A stretch of DNA of 64,000 bases from an uncultured Collinsella sp. (GCA_947507155.1 CANNOC010000015.1:1-64000), one strand, 5' to 3'. Counted from the first letter of the stretch, positions 1 to 9,439 are shown. A program made the numbers and translations. The notes: generated by a model from the sequence alone, not told the origin.

Positions 1-9
1 TCTTTTCAT
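1..9 (-). CDS. start of a minus-strand gene, cut by the window edge
   Basis: On the minus strand an AAGGAG ribosome site (15-20) lies 5 bases before an ATG at 9-7, followed by Lys-Arg codons before the window ends. Only three codons are visible, so no function can be named. The call rests only on the ribosome site and start codon. Confidence 0.45.
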
Positions 10-32
10 GGCTGTCTCCTTACTCTTTAACA

Positions 33-73
33 AAAACCACCACAAAGGTGCCTGTCCCCTTTGTGGTGGTTTT
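33..73. repeat. REP-like GGAC palindrome, family 1
   Basis: A 16-bp perfect inverted repeat (33-48 with 58-73) encloses a short loop that reads GGGGACAGG on the minus strand. A diverged copy lies at 46651-46689. On the minus strand the hairpin is followed by TTTTTG, so it can also act as a Rho-independent terminator for the ABC transporter operon ending at 82. Confidence 0.8.
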
Positions 74-81
74 CTAGATCG

Positions 82-876
82 TTAGCTCAGCAGCATGCGG
101 TCGTTGGCGAGCTCGCCGCCCGAGACCTCCTCGAACTTCTGCAGCAGGTCGGCCACGGTGAGCGACTTCTTCTCGTCGCCTGCCACGTCGTAGATTACGT
201 GGCCCTCGTGCATCATGATCAGGCGATTGCCCAGACGGATGGCGTCATTCATGTTGTGCGTGACCATGAGCGTGGTCAGGTGGTTCTCGTCGACGATCTC
301 CTCGGTCAGGTTGAGCACCTTAGAGGCCGTCTTGGGGTCGAGGGCCGCGGTGTGCTCGTCGAGCAGCAGCAGGCGTGGCTTGGTGAGCGTGGCCATGAGC
401 AGGGTGAGTGCCTGGCGCTGGCCGCCCGAAAGCAGGCCGACCTTGGCGTTGAGGCGCGTGTCCAGACCGAGGTCTAGGCGTTTGAGCAGCTCAACGTACT
501 CGTCCTTCTCGGCCTTGGTGACGCCCCACGAAAGACCGCGACGCTGGCCGCGGCGCTTGGCGAGGGCCAGGTTCTCGGCAATCTGCATGTCGGCTGCGGT
601 GCCGCGCATGGGGTCCTGGAACACGCGACCCAGATACTTGGCGCGCTGCGACTCGCTCAGACGCGAGATGTCGGTGCCGTCGAGCTCGATGACACCCGAA
701 TCGAGCGGATACACGCCGGCGATCATATTGAGCAGCGTGGACTTGCCGGCGCCGTTGCCGCCGATCACGGTTACAAAGTCGCCGTCGTTAAGGGTGAGGT
801 CGACGCCGGTGAGCGCGCGCTTCTCGGTGACGGTGCCCTTGTTAAAGGTTTTCTTGACGTGTGAGAGCTTAAGCAT
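82..876 (-). CDS. ABC transporter ATP-binding protein (TrpX/COG2984-type system)
   Basis: This is the cytoplasmic ATPase subunit of an importer, 264 residues. It shows Walker A GGNGAGKST at residues 39-47, the ABC signature LSGGQ, Walker B LLLLDEHTAALD and the switch His in VTHN. An in-frame ATG at 885 directly abuts the AAGGGGG ribosome site, so the ATG at 876 (9-base spacing) is the better start. It overlaps the upstream permease gene by 8 bp, which indicates translational coupling. By family, partners of this type carry tryptophan or other aromatic or small organic substrates. The substrate cannot be read from the sequence. Confidence 0.9.
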   Translation of the reverse strand: MLKLSHVKKTFNKGTVTEKRALTGVDLTLNDGDFVTVIGGNGAGKSTLLNMIAGVYPLDSGVIELDGTDISRLSESQRAKYLGRVFQDPMRGTAADMQIAENLALAKRRGQRRGLSWGVTKAEKDEYVELLKRLDLGLDTRLNAKVGLLSGGQRQALTLLMATLTKPRLLLLDEHTAALDPKTASKVLNLTEEIVDENHLTTLMVTHNMNDAIRLGNRLIMMHEGHVIYDVAGDEKKSLTVADLLQKFEEVSGGELANDRMLLS

Positions 877-1792
877 CTGCCTCATCCCCCTTCGTGTAGG
901 AGCTGCGGAGCTTATAGCGCTCCCAAACCACGGGCACGCACAGGGCTACGGCGACGATCACAGCGGAGAGCAGCTTCATGTCGTTGGCGTCCATGCCCAG
1001 CTGCAGCACGATGGCGCGGATGAGGAAGTAGACCACGGAGCCAAAGACGGCGGAGGCCAGGCGAACGCTAAACTGCGTGAGACCGCCGGGCAGCAGGCGG
1101 CCGAGCACCTCGCCGATAACAATGGCGGCAAGACCGATAACGATGGCACCGGTGCCCATGCCAATGTCGGCGTACTTCTGGCTCTGGCAGATGAGCGCGC
1201 CCGAAAGGCCAATGAGGGCGTTGGAGAGCACGAGGGCGATCATCTTGGTGGAGTTGGTGTTGACGCCCAGGGCGCGGATCATGTACTCGTTGTTGCCGGT
1301 GGCGCGCAGTGCCGAGCCGATCTCGGTGCCAAAGAACCAATACAGGATGGCAACGATAGCCACAGCGAGCAAGATGCCCAGGATGATGGCGACGGTGGAC
1401 TGCGGCAGGCCCGTCATGTTGCTGACAGACGAGAAGATGGTGCCTTTGGCAAGGATGGGCGTATTGGATTTGCCCATGATGCGCAGGTTGATGGACCACA
1501 GGCTGATCTGGGTGAGGATTCCGGCGAGGATCGCGGGAATCTCAAAGACCGTGGTCAAAATGCCCGTGACCGCGCCCGCGATGGCGCCGGCGCACATGCC
1601 GGCCAGCACGGCGAGCAGCGGGTCGACGTTGTTATTGACGATGAGTACGGCGCAGACGCAGCCGCCGAGGGCAAAGCTGCCGTCGCAGGTCATATCGGGG
1701 ATGTCGAGCAGGCGGAACGTGATAAACACGCCAAGCACCATAATGCCCCAGAGGACGCCCTGCGAAACGGCGCCCTGCAATGCAATAAGCAT
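869..1792 (-). CDS. ABC transporter permease (COG4120 type)
   Basis: A 307-residue integral membrane protein with about eight to nine hydrophobic segments, resembling the permease that accompanies TrpX-type binding proteins. AGGAGG at 1801-1806 places the ATG at 1792. It lies between the binding-protein gene and the ATPase gene on the same strand and overlaps the latter. A hairpin at 1897-1925 in the gap upstream may let the binding protein be made in excess over the membrane parts. Confidence 0.88.
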   Translation of the reverse strand: MLIALQGAVSQGVLWGIMVLGVFITFRLLDIPDMTCDGSFALGGCVCAVLIVNNNVDPLLAVLAGMCAGAIAGAVTGILTTVFEIPAILAGILTQISLWSINLRIMGKSNTPILAKGTIFSSVSNMTGLPQSTVAIILGILLAVAIVAILYWFFGTEIGSALRATGNNEYMIRALGVNTNSTKMIALVLSNALIGLSGALICQSQKYADIGMGTGAIVIGLAAIVIGEVLGRLLPGGLTQFSVRLASAVFGSVVYFLIRAIVLQLGMDANDMKLLSAVIVAVALCVPVVWERYKLRSSYTKGDEADA

Positions 1793-1896
1793 GCTTCATA
1801 CCTCCTAGGATAGGGTGGACACGTGAGTCACCATGATAGCGGTAACAATGCATAAAAGAGCTGCGGCCGGATGTTTTGTCTCATCCGTAACAAGCA

Positions 1897-1925
1897 GGGC
1901 GAACGCCGGTCTTTGGCGTTCGCCC
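1897..1925 (-). promoter_or_regulatory. intercistronic hairpin between binding-protein and permease genes
   Basis: A perfect 11-bp stem (1897-1907 with 1915-1925) with a 7-base loop. No T-tract follows on either strand, so it is more likely an mRNA-stabilising or partial read-through element than a full terminator. Confidence 0.6.
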
Positions 1926-1996
1926 CTGTGGCTCAGATATTGAATAACGCAGCTATGGCGCGAGTGCGGGTCCTAGATGCGTTACCGCGCATGGCG

Positions 1997-2977
1997 CTAC
2001 TCGTCCAGAGCGGAAAGGTCGATGCCCAGCGCCTCGGCCATCTCGTCGTTCTTGACGACGACCAGGTCCTTGCTAGAGAGGTGCTTGATCGGCATATCCT
2101 CGGGCTTGGCCTCGCCCTTCAGGATCTTAACGGCCATCTCGCCCGCGGCGTAGCCCAGGTCCTCATAGTTGATGGAGAGGGTGAACAGGCCGCCGGCCAT
2201 GCACATGCCCTCCTCGCCGGTTACGAAGGGGAGCTTATTCTCCTTGCAGATCTGGCCGACCTGCGAAGCGCCCGCGGCGATGGTGTTATCGGTGGGGGAG
2301 TACAGCGCGTCGACCTTGCCCACGGCAGATTCGACGACGGACTGGATCTCGTTGGAGCTCGAGACGGTGAAGTCGGTGTAGTCCAGGCCCAGCTTGTCGA
2401 GCTCCTTCTTGGCGGCCTTGATCTGGACGTCGGAGTTGGACTCGGCGGTGCAGTAGAGCAGACCGACCTTCTTTACGTCGGGCAGGACCTTCTGCATCAT
2501 CTCGAGCTGCTCGGCGACCGGGGTGAGGTCGGAGGCGCCAGTGACGTTGGTGCCGGGCTTTTCGTTGTCCTGGACCAGGCCCGAGGCGGCGTAGTCGGTG
2601 ATGGCGCAACCCACGATGGGGATATCGGCGGTGGCGCCGGCGGCGGCCTGCGCGGCGGGCGTAGCGATGGCATAGATCAGGTCGACGCCATCGCCCACGA
2701 ACTTGTCGGCGATGGACTTACACGTGGACTGGTCGTTCTGGGCGTTCTTCTGGTCGATTTTGACCTTAAGGCCGCTCTTCTTGATGGCCTTGACGAAGCC
2801 GTCGTTGGCGGCGTCGAGTGCGGAGTGCTCGGTGAGCTGCAGAATGCCGACGGTGTAGTCGGAACCGGCGGCAGCAGAGCCGGAACCAGAGTTGCCGCCG
2901 CATCCGGCGAGCGGAGCGAGCGCGAGCAGGCCGGCAGAGACCAGAAGGCTTCTGCGGCTGATGGTGATGTCCTTCAT
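1997..2977 (-). CDS. ABC transporter substrate-binding lipoprotein (COG2984)
   Basis: A 326-residue lipoprotein precursor that captures the substrate outside the membrane. The N-terminus has a charged RR stretch, a hydrophobic core and a lipobox ending in LAGC, with Cys26 as the lipidation site. The body has the periplasmic-binding-protein pattern of the TrpX-like family (TVGILQLTEHSALD near the start, two alpha/beta lobes). The start at 2977 follows GGGGGT with good spacing. An upstream in-frame ATG at 3025 lacks a ribosome site and would add 16 residues before the signal peptide. First gene of a three-gene minus-strand operon. Confidence 0.9.
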   Translation of the reverse strand: MKDITISRRSLLVSAGLLALAPLAGCGGNSGSGSAAAGSDYTVGILQLTEHSALDAANDGFVKAIKKSGLKVKIDQKNAQNDQSTCKSIADKFVGDGVDLIYAIATPAAQAAAGATADIPIVGCAITDYAASGLVQDNEKPGTNVTGASDLTPVAEQLEMMQKVLPDVKKVGLLYCTAESNSDVQIKAAKKELDKLGLDYTDFTVSSSNEIQSVVESAVGKVDALYSPTDNTIAAGASQVGQICKENKLPFVTGEEGMCMAGGLFTLSINYEDLGYAAGEMAVKILKGEAKPEDMPIKHLSSKDLVVVKNDEMAEALGIDLSALDE

Positions 2978-3137
2978 ATCGTTACCCCCAGTATAGAAAT
3001 GGCTGGAAACACTGCACTCAAACAAAGTGCAAGTGGAACTATAGTAGCGCGGATGTCCATTTTTACAATAACCTGGCGGGTTTTTTAATACAGAACCGGA
3101 TGGGCGGTACGGGTAGTCGAATGGACGGCGGAGGTTC

Positions 3138-3920
3138 TTATGCGGCGGAGGCGTCGTCCTCCTCCAGGGCGGCGAAGAGCTTCTTGCCGTCGAGGAGACG
3201 CGTGGTGACGTTTCTCATGCGCCCGATCTCTACGGTACGCAGCGTGTCATCGGCGCCTCGGGCGTCATAGACCGTTCCCAGCAAATACGAGATGCCGTCT
3301 CGTTGCTTGATGGCAAAGGGGCGGAGTGTCATCCGTGCTACTTCGGTTTCGCCACGTGTCGTGACGCTCGAAATATCAAAACTCACCGTGGTTCCGTGGT
3401 CGATGGCTTGCTCGATGAGCTCGCAGGTGTCGATGCGCTTGACGGGCGTGCGCGTGGCCTTGGTGGATTTGCCACCGGCGCTTGGAGCGGGCTCGGGCGC
3501 ATCGAGGTAGCCGCGAACGTCGGCACTCGCCATGGCGACCAAGTGCTGCGCCATGCTTTTTCGAATGGCGATGGGCGTAGAGCGGTTACGCATGACCATG
3601 CCGTGGAGCCGGATGATCTCTTCGTCGGTGAGCGGACGGGTCAAGAGCCGATACCCCACGCCGCGTTTGTACTCAATTTCGTATCCGGCATGGCGAAGTG
3701 CGGAGATGGCGGTGTAGATGCTGCGCCGCGCCGCCGAGATGGGCATGCGGGCGGGGTCGTCGGGATGGGCGAGGCGCTGGATCAACTCATCGGAAAGCAT
3801 GGCCTTGTCCTCGCCGGTGTTCTCGCTTAATAGTTGCAAGATGCGAACGGCGCGATAGGCTGCCATCGAGGCGGCGCCCCTAGTCGTGGACTCGTAAGTT
3901 TCAACAGCGGTTTCGGTCAT
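3138..3920 (-). CDS. winged-helix transcriptional regulator, WYL-like
   Basis: A 260-residue probable DNA-binding regulator. Residues 15-110 form a helix-turn-helix module (ISAARRSIYTAISALRHAGY) with a wing (YEIEYKRGVGYRLL). The C-terminal half resembles the ligand-sensing WYL region (ITYLLG/VEIGRM-like segments). The ATG at 3920 has AAAGGA 10 bases upstream. An in-frame GTG at 3929 sits almost on the ribosome site and is less likely. Its target is unknown; it lies alone between the ABC operon and asnS. Confidence 0.72.
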   Translation of the reverse strand: MTETAVETYESTTRGAASMAAYRAVRILQLLSENTGEDKAMLSDELIQRLAHPDDPARMPISAARRSIYTAISALRHAGYEIEYKRGVGYRLLTRPLTDEEIIRLHGMVMRNRSTPIAIRKSMAQHLVAMASADVRGYLDAPEPAPSAGGKSTKATRTPVKRIDTCELIEQAIDHGTTVSFDISSVTTRGETEVARMTLRPFAIKQRDGISYLLGTVYDARGADDTLRTVEIGRMRNVTTRLLDGKKLFAALEEDDASAA

Positions 3921-4096
3921 GGTGCCCACGTCCTTTCCGTTTTGGGTGGCGACGGTATGGAGCCTAGGGCGCGGGGTTTTCCCAGGGGCGCAGGGCGCTC
4001 TGGGCGGTCGGTAGTCGTCGGCAAACGGCGGGTCGAGTTTTCAACAGCCCTGCTCAACTGACCAAAAACTTGCCAAAAGCTTGACGAATGCTGTTG

Positions 4097-4133
4097 AAAA
4101 AAAGCGTCTCTCGACCGATATCGGGAGACGCTT
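4097..4133 (-). terminator. Rho-independent terminator of asnS
   Basis: A 9-bp stem (4102-4110 with 4125-4133) that, read on the minus strand, is followed by a run of seven T. It lies just downstream of the asnS stop codon at 4180. Confidence 0.9.
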
Positions 4134-4179
4134 GTGCGATGAGCGTTGGCGTGTGGCGACGCGAGCTAGCGTCAGACGA

Positions 4180-5583
4180 TTAGAAGTCGGCGTTGCCCAC
4201 GGTGCGCGGGTGCGGCAGGACGTCGCGGATGTTGCCCACGCCGGTCAGATACATGACCAAGCGCTCGAAGCCCAGACCGTAGCCGGCGTGCTTGCAGGAA
4301 CCGTAGCGGCGCAGGTCAAGGTAGTACTTGTACTGCTCGGGATTCATACCCAGATCCTTGATGCGGGCCTCGAGCAGATCCAGGCGCTCCTCGCGCTGGG
4401 AGCCGCCGATGATCTCGCCGATGCCCGGCACCAGGCAGTCGGCGGCGGCGACGGTCTTGCCGTCGTCGTTCATGCGCATGTAGAAGGCCTTGATCTCTGC
4501 CGGGTAGTCGGTCACGAAGGTCGGGCGCTTAAAGTGCTCCTCGGTCAGGAAACGCTCGTGCTCGGTCTGCAGGTCGATGCCCCAGCTGACGGGGTAATCA
4601 AACTGGTGGCCAGCAGCGACTGCCTGCTCCAGGATCTCGACGGCCTCGGTGTAGGTAACGCGGGCAAAGTCGGAGTTTGCCACGTGGTCCAGGCGCTCGA
4701 TCAGGCCCTTGTCCACAAACTTGTTGAGCATGTTGAGCTCGTCGGGGCAGGTGACCATAACGTCCTTAAGGACGTACTTGAGCATGGCCTCGGCGTTATC
4801 CATGTAGTCGTTCAGATCGGCAAAGGCCATCTCGGGCTCAATCATCCAAAACTCGGCGGCGTGGCGCGTGGTGTTGGAGTTTTCGGCGCGGAAGGTGGGG
4901 CCAAAGGTGTACACGTCGCCAAAGGCCATGGCAAAGTTCTCGGCATTGAGCTGGCCGGACACGGTGAGGCTCGCATGCTTGCCAAAGAAGTCCTGGCTCC
5001 AGTCGATCTCGCCGGACTCGGTGAGGGGCGGATTTTTGGGGTCGAGCGTGGTCACGCGGAACATCTCGCCGGCGCCCTCGCAGTCACTCGTGGTGATGAT
5101 GGGGGTGTTGACGTAGACAAAGCCCTGCTCCTGGAAGAAGCGGTGGATGGCGGCAGCCGCGACAGAGCGGATGCGGAACACGGCTCGGAACAGATTGGTG
5201 CGCGGGCGCAGGTGCTGCTGGGTGCGCAGGAACTCGACGGTTGCGCGCTTCTTCTGCAGCGGGTAATCCGGGGCGCTGACGCCCTCGACCTCGATGGAGG
5301 TGGCAGAAAGCTCGAAAGGCTGGGGCGCATCGGGGGTCAGCTTGACGGTGCCGGTGCAGATGAGGGCAGCCGAGACGTTTTGATGGGCGATCTCGTCGTA
5401 GTTGTCGAGCGCCTCGCGGTTCATGACGACCTGCAGGTCGCGGAAGCAGCTGCCGTCGTTGAGCGTAACAAAGCCAAAGTTCTTCATGTCGCGGACGGAC
5501 TTGACCCAGCCGGCGACGGTGACGGTCTGGCCGCCGAGCGACTCGGCGTCGGCGTAGAGCTGCGCGATTTTGGTGCGGTTCAC
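4180..5583 (-). CDS. asnS: asparagine--tRNA ligase
   Basis: Charges tRNA-Asn with asparagine in the cytoplasm. The 467-residue product has the usual AsnRS length, an N-terminal OB-fold anticodon domain ([19 protein letters not shown]), class II motif 2 ([20 protein letters not shown]) and motif 3 ([14 protein letters not shown]). The GTG at 5583 follows GGGAGG by 4 bases and gives the family-typical beginning [15 protein letters not shown]. Upstream ATGs at 5595 and 5619 lack ribosome sites. A monocistronic minus-strand unit closed by the terminator at 4097-4133. Confidence 0.95.
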   Translation of the reverse strand: MNRTKIAQLYADAESLGGQTVTVAGWVKSVRDMKNFGFVTLNDGSCFRDLQVVMNREALDNYDEIAHQNVSAALICTGTVKLTPDAPQPFELSATSIEVEGVSAPDYPLQKKRATVEFLRTQQHLRPRTNLFRAVFRIRSVAAAAIHRFFQEQGFVYVNTPIITTSDCEGAGEMFRVTTLDPKNPPLTESGEIDWSQDFFGKHASLTVSGQLNAENFAMAFGDVYTFGPTFRAENSNTTRHAAEFWMIEPEMAFADLNDYMDNAEAMLKYVLKDVMVTCPDELNMLNKFVDKGLIERLDHVANSDFARVTYTEAVEILEQAVAAGHQFDYPVSWGIDLQTEHERFLTEEHFKRPTFVTDYPAEIKAFYMRMNDDGKTVAAADCLVPGIGEIIGGSQREERLDLLEARIKDLGMNPEQYKYYLDLRRYGSCKHAGYGLGFERLVMYLTGVGNIRDVLPHPRTVGNADF

Positions 5584-5693
5584 GTATCCTCCCATAACGG
5601 TTGAATGATAGTTATCCATACAGTTCGATATTCTAGCAGCTCGGCTCATTTGGGCTATACAGATAAGGCATTGGCGGGACGGTTTTTCAAACG

Positions 5694-5727
5694 AAAAGCG
5701 CCCGCGGCCAAATGGTCGCGGGCGCTT
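5694..5727 (-). terminator. terminator of the PTS IIA gene
   Basis: An 11-bp perfect stem (5696-5706 with 5717-5727), read on the minus strand into TTTTCG followed by a further T-rich stretch. It separates crr from asnS. Confidence 0.8.
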
Positions 5728-5764
5728 GACGAGGTGCCTTTTGGCTGTGTGGCGCGGGGCCTGA

Positions 5765-6328
5765 CTACTTGGTCTTGGCCACCAGCAGCGGGTCGCCCAG
5801 CTTGACGAGCGGGTTGCCGCCGATAAGCGTTCCAGACTCGCCGACATGGTCGATGCTCTTAAGACGATCGAGCTCGGAGACGATGACGGTCACGATGTCC
5901 TCGTGGCCAGCGGCCTTAATGGCCTCGCGGTCGAAGCTGATGAGCGGCTGGCCTGCCTTGACCACATCGCCCATCTCGACAAAGCGGGCAAAACCCTTGC
6001 CGTTCATTTCCACGGTGCCCAGGCCAACATGGATGAACACGCGAAGACCGTCCTCGGTGATCATGCCAATGGAGTGGTTGGTGACGGTGGTGGCGCCGAT
6101 GCGGCCGTTGGCGGGCGCATAGATGGTGCCGGTAATGGGCTCGATGCCATAGCCCTGGCCAAGCATGCCCGAGGCGATCGTCTCGTCGGGAACCTCGTCC
6201 AGGTTGACGAGCACGCCGTTGACGGGGGCATAGATGACGCCTTCGCGGGTGGCGAAGCTTGCTGCGGGCGGAACGGACGCCTCGCCGGCCGAGGTGAAGG
6301 TGGACTTAAGCGAATCGAGCAGACCCAT
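5765..6328 (-). CDS. crr: glucose-type PTS enzyme IIA component
   Basis: A soluble phosphocarrier that takes phosphate from HPr and passes it to a membrane IIB domain during sugar uptake. The 187-residue product has the EIIA-Glc signature, with His85 in TNHSIGM and the phosphorylated His100 in [24 protein letters not shown] precedes the ATG at 6328 by 5 bases. No IIB/IIC gene lies nearby, so it must serve permeases encoded elsewhere. A perfect GAAACGTTTC palindrome lies 48 bp upstream (6376-6385) and suggests LacI/CcpA-type control. Confidence 0.9.
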   Translation of the reverse strand: MGLLDSLKSTFTSAGEASVPPAASFATREGVIYAPVNGVLVNLDEVPDETIASGMLGQGYGIEPITGTIYAPANGRIGATTVTNHSIGMITEDGLRVFIHVGLGTVEMNGKGFARFVEMGDVVKAGQPLISFDREAIKAAGHEDIVTVIVSELDRLKSIDHVGESGTLIGGNPLVKLGDPLLVAKTK

Positions 6329-6375
6329 AGTTGCCTCCAACTTAAATAGGCGCATATCGCGCGTTTGGTTTGCCG

Positions 6376-6385
6376 GAAACGTTTC
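6376..6385. promoter_or_regulatory. LacI/cre-like operator upstream of crr
   Basis: Perfect 10-bp palindrome GAAACGTTTC in the crr leader. The same core, extended to TGAAACGTTTCA, occurs at 51241-51252 before the xanthine/uracil permease. It fits the CpG-centred operators of LacI-family regulators. Confidence 0.5.
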
Positions 6386-6572
6386 ATATGTGTTTCGCGG
6401 CTTGGTCAACGCCCCCTATTCTACGCTGCTCAGCGATACCTCTGAGCTGGGATTATGTGATATATCAGTTGAAGGGAAACTTATTGCTGGTGTGTTTCTG
6501 CGCCATGAGTTCAAGTGGGGTACGCTTGAAGGCGAAAAACAAGGGCGCTTAATTTGCGCGAAGGGAGCACAT

Positions 6573-7475
6573 ATGATTGTCGAGAACCATGCGCTGTGGG
6601 GCGAGGAGCCGACCGAGGAATATCCAGCGACGTTTACGTATTTGGGTGCCGAGCCGCTGCCCGATAAACCGAATGGCCGCCGCCCTGCCGTGATTATCTG
6701 CGGCGGAGGTGCGTTTACGCATATCGCCCCGCATGAACAGGATCCCGTGGCGTTTGCGTTTTTGGATCACGGTTACCAGGCCTTTGTGCTCAACTATGTG
6801 ACGAGTGGCACGGGTGACGTGAGCTTTCCGCACCCCCAGGCAGATCTTGCCAAGATGGTCGCCACGGTTCGTGCGAATGCCGACGAGTGGCATGTCGATC
6901 CTAAGCGCGTGTGCGTCGTGGGCTTCTCGGCAGGCGGCATGATCAGCGCTTCGCTGGCAACGCAATGGAAGACTGGTCCCTTCGCGGGCCTGGCAGGGGC
7001 GCGTCCGGACGATATTCGTCCCGATGCCGTGGTGCTGGGCTATCCGCTGCTCGACTTTGCCTATGTGCGCGACATGCAGACGCGCGACCCGCGTATCGAT
7101 CTGCGCGTTCCCAAGACGGGCGGCAAGACGGGGCGCGATTTGCTCAACGACTATCTGTCGATGGTGACGGGCGGCGAGGCGACCGACGAGCACCTGGCCG
7201 ACATCTGCCCCACCACGCACGTTTCGCGCCAGATGCCCCCGACCTTTGTGTGGGGCGTGTCCGATGACAAGACGGCGCCGATCGCACAGGTCTATCCGTT
7301 TGCGCAGCGCATGGCCGAGGAGGGCGTCGCTTGCGAGATGCACGTCTTTGACCAGGGCGGTCACGGCCTTTCGCTCGGCAACGCCAACACCGCGGTCGAC
7401 AACGAGGATAAGCAGGTGGCGGTCCGTCCTTGGATTCGCCTGGCCTTCCGTTTCCTGGAGCGCCACGGGTTTTAG
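6573..7475 (+). CDS. alpha/beta hydrolase, acetyl-esterase-like
   Basis: A 300-residue cytoplasmic esterase of the acetyl-xylan-esterase/BD-FAE-like group. It has an oxyanion segment CGGGAFTHIAP (43-53), the nucleophile elbow GFSAGG with Ser119, an acid segment GVSDDKTAP and a catalytic His in GGHGLSLG. AAGGGAG precedes the ATG at 6573 by 5 bases. No signal peptide is seen. Likely substrates are acylated sugars or small esters. It is divergent from crr and carries a stem-loop straight after the stop codon. Confidence 0.82.
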   Translation: MIVENHALWGEEPTEEYPATFTYLGAEPLPDKPNGRRPAVIICGGGAFTHIAPHEQDPVAFAFLDHGYQAFVLNYVTSGTGDVSFPHPQADLAKMVATVRANADEWHVDPKRVCVVGFSAGGMISASLATQWKTGPFAGLAGARPDDIRPDAVVLGYPLLDFAYVRDMQTRDPRIDLRVPKTGGKTGRDLLNDYLSMVTGGEATDEHLADICPTTHVSRQMPPTFVWGVSDDKTAPIAQVYPFAQRMAEEGVACEMHVFDQGGHGLSLGNANTAVDNEDKQVAVRPWIRLAFRFLERHGF

Positions 7476-7502
7476 TTACGGCGTTTTACCAAACGCCGTA
7501 AC
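7475..7502. terminator. stem-loop after the esterase gene
   Basis: A 9-bp perfect stem (7475-7483 with 7494-7502) overlapping the stop codon. It has no clear T-tract, so its terminator role is uncertain. Confidence 0.45.
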
Positions 7503-7635
7503 CACTTGACGCTGCAAGCCCGCCAGGCCGGCAATCTGCCTTTCAACTTCGGCGGCATGACCAGAAGGTCAATGCCGCCTCGTTTCAAGGCACCTTGCTC
7601 GCTCTGACGGGCTTTCGCTGTCGTTGCCAAAAGAA

Positions 7636-7666
7636 TGATCCCTTGGGGACGGAGGAAAACGGATCA
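7636..7666 (+). repeat. 31-bp REP-like GGAC element, family 2, copy 1
   Basis: An exact 31-bp sequence with TGATCC/GGATCA ends and a central TTGGGGACGG. It is identical to 44368-44398 and to the reverse complement of 50362-50392. It lies in a gene-free gap between two convergent genes. Confidence 0.85.
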
Positions 7667-7721
7667 GTTTGGGCGGTGCTGGCGCCAAGGTTTAAGACCG
7701 ACGTTGTCCCTTGTTGCCTCC

Positions 7722-8372
7722 CTACCAGACGGTGAACTGGGCGTTTTCTGTGTTCCAATGGACATCGCGAACGTAGTCGCGCACGCCCGTCGCATCTCGT
7801 GCTTCGAACAACTCAAGAATATGGGCATGTTCGTTGTTGGCTTTATTGAGCAGTTTGCACGCCGTCTCCTGGTCGACAGTCTCGTAATCGCGCTTGATAA
7901 AGCAGCGCTCGAGCTGCGAGATCATATCGCGCAGACGGTCGTTGCCGCAGCGGTTGAAGTACGTCAGATGAAAGTCTCGCTGAATGTCGTCGTACTTTCG
8001 GATGAGACCGCCTTGGATCGCGAGGTCCATAGAGCCGACGAGAAATTTCAGCTGCGTAATGTCATCGTCGGTTAGGTTCGGACAGGAGAGATATGCGGCC
8101 TGCCCGTCGAGCGGTCCCATAATCTCAAAGACTTCAACGGCGTTTTGCTGATCGAACCCACGGACGCGGAATCCGCGGCGGGGGAGATTGTCCAGGTAGC
8201 CATCGCTTGCCAGCTGGATGAGCGCTTCGCGGACCGGCGTGCGCGACACGCCCATGGCATCGCAGATCGTCTGCTCGCTCAGCCGGTCGCCGGCGGACAA
8301 CTCGCCGGCGTCAATACGGCTCGAAATATAGTCGTATACGTGGTCCTTCAGGGGCCTTCTGAGCGTTTCCAT
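7722..8372 (-). CDS. GntR-family (FCD) transcriptional regulator
   Basis: A 216-residue repressor-type protein. Residues 5-75 are the GntR winged helix (SEQTICDAMGVSRTPVREAL) and the rest is an FCD ligand-binding domain with the metal-type residues of the family (DFHLTYF, NEHAHILE). AAGGAAC lies before the ATG at 8372. It is divergent from the dimethylargininase-antiporter pair, and the intervening region contains a perfect TTGTATACAA-type palindrome. I infer that it controls that pair and itself. Confidence 0.88.
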   Translation of the reverse strand: METLRRPLKDHVYDYISSRIDAGELSAGDRLSEQTICDAMGVSRTPVREALIQLASDGYLDNLPRRGFRVRGFDQQNAVEVFEIMGPLDGQAAYLSCPNLTDDDITQLKFLVGSMDLAIQGGLIRKYDDIQRDFHLTYFNRCGNDRLRDMISQLERCFIKRDYETVDQETACKLLNKANNEHAHILELFEARDATGVRDYVRDVHWNTENAQFTVW

Positions 8373-8517
8373 GAGCTTATGTTCCTTAACTGTATATTTC
8401 TAAAATTAAATACGTTTCGCTTGAATAGCTCAATTGAATTATAGAACGACCAGCTAAATCGTGCTACTTTGCGCCGATACGTAAGAATACGCTTACCGAT
8501 GAATATCTACCGTTCAG

Positions 8518-8531
8518 TATTGTATACAATA
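8518..8531. promoter_or_regulatory. GntR/FCD-type operator
   Basis: Perfect 14-bp palindrome TATTGTATACAATA in the divergent region between the GntR gene and the dimethylargininase gene. It has the size and TTGTATACAA core typical of FadR-subfamily operators. Confidence 0.65.
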
Positions 8532-8627
8532 TACAAAACAGGAAAACCGCACTAAGATAAAGCCATCGAAAGGAAGGCGGGCGCGAAGAAGTCCCGCTCT
8601 CTGCTAAGAGATCCAAGGAGGATCATC

Positions 8628-9404
8628 ATGACCAAGTTCAGCCACGTCATCATCCGCCGCCCCGGCAAGTCCCTGAGCAATGGCATCACGAGTGCCCCCG
8701 AGCTTGGCCAGCCCATCTACGAGCGCGCCATCGAGGAGCACTACGATTACGAGCATGCGCTCGAGCAGTGCGGCGTGGATGTCTCGGTGCTGCCGGCACT
8801 CGAGCAGTATCCTGACAGCTGCTTCGTCGAAGATCCGGCCGTTATCACTCGCTGCGGCGCCATCATTACCAACCCCGGCGCCGATAGCCGCAACGGCGAG
8901 AAGGACGAGATCGAGCCGGCCGTCCGTCGCTTCTTTGACGACGAGCATGTCAAGCACATCGTTTCTCCGGGCACGCTCGACGGCGGCGACGTCATGATGG
9001 TCGGCGACCATTTCTACGTCGGTCGCTCCGCTCGCACCAACGAAGAGGGCATCCGCCAGTTCTGCGAGATTCTCGAGGGCTGGGGCCTCGAGGGTTCCGA
9101 GGTTCCGCTGGAGGAGGTCCTGCACCTCAAGACGGGCGTCAACTACATCGAGGACAACAACATGCTCGTCTCCGGTGAGTTTATCGATAAACCCGACTTT
9201 GCCCAGTACAACAAGATCGTCGTGCCCGAGGACGAGGCTTACGGCGCCAACTGCATCTGGGTCAACGGTACGGTCATCGTCGCCGAGGGCTATCCGACCG
9301 TGCTCAAGGCCGTGCAGGATCTGGGCTACAAGACGCTCGTCGTCGATACCTCCGAGTATCGCAAGGTCGACGGCGGCCTTTCTTGCCTGTCGCTGCGCTT
9401 CTAA
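8628..9404 (+). CDS. dimethylarginine dimethylaminohydrolase-like enzyme
   Basis: A 258-residue amidinotransferase-superfamily hydrolase. By family it converts N-methylated arginine to citrulline and methylamine or dimethylamine. It has the substrate Asp/Glu region DSCFVEDPAV, the GTLDGGDVMMVG segment, the catalytic His region LHLKTGVNYI and the nucleophile Cys253 in GGLSCLSLRF. AAGGAGG precedes the ATG. It is followed by an amino acid antiporter and faces a GntR regulator, which suggests a small inducible arginine-derivative catabolic unit. A related arginine or guanidino substrate cannot be excluded. Confidence 0.88.
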   Translation: MTKFSHVIIRRPGKSLSNGITSAPELGQPIYERAIEEHYDYEHALEQCGVDVSVLPALEQYPDSCFVEDPAVITRCGAIITNPGADSRNGEKDEIEPAVRRFFDDEHVKHIVSPGTLDGGDVMMVGDHFYVGRSARTNEEGIRQFCEILEGWGLEGSEVPLEEVLHLKTGVNYIEDNNMLVSGEFIDKPDFAQYNKIVVPEDEAYGANCIWVNGTVIVAEGYPTVLKAVQDLGYKTLVVDTSEYRKVDGGLSCLSLRF

Positions 9405-9439
9405 CGCGATAGCTGTAACAGTCTGATGATCGCTTGACC

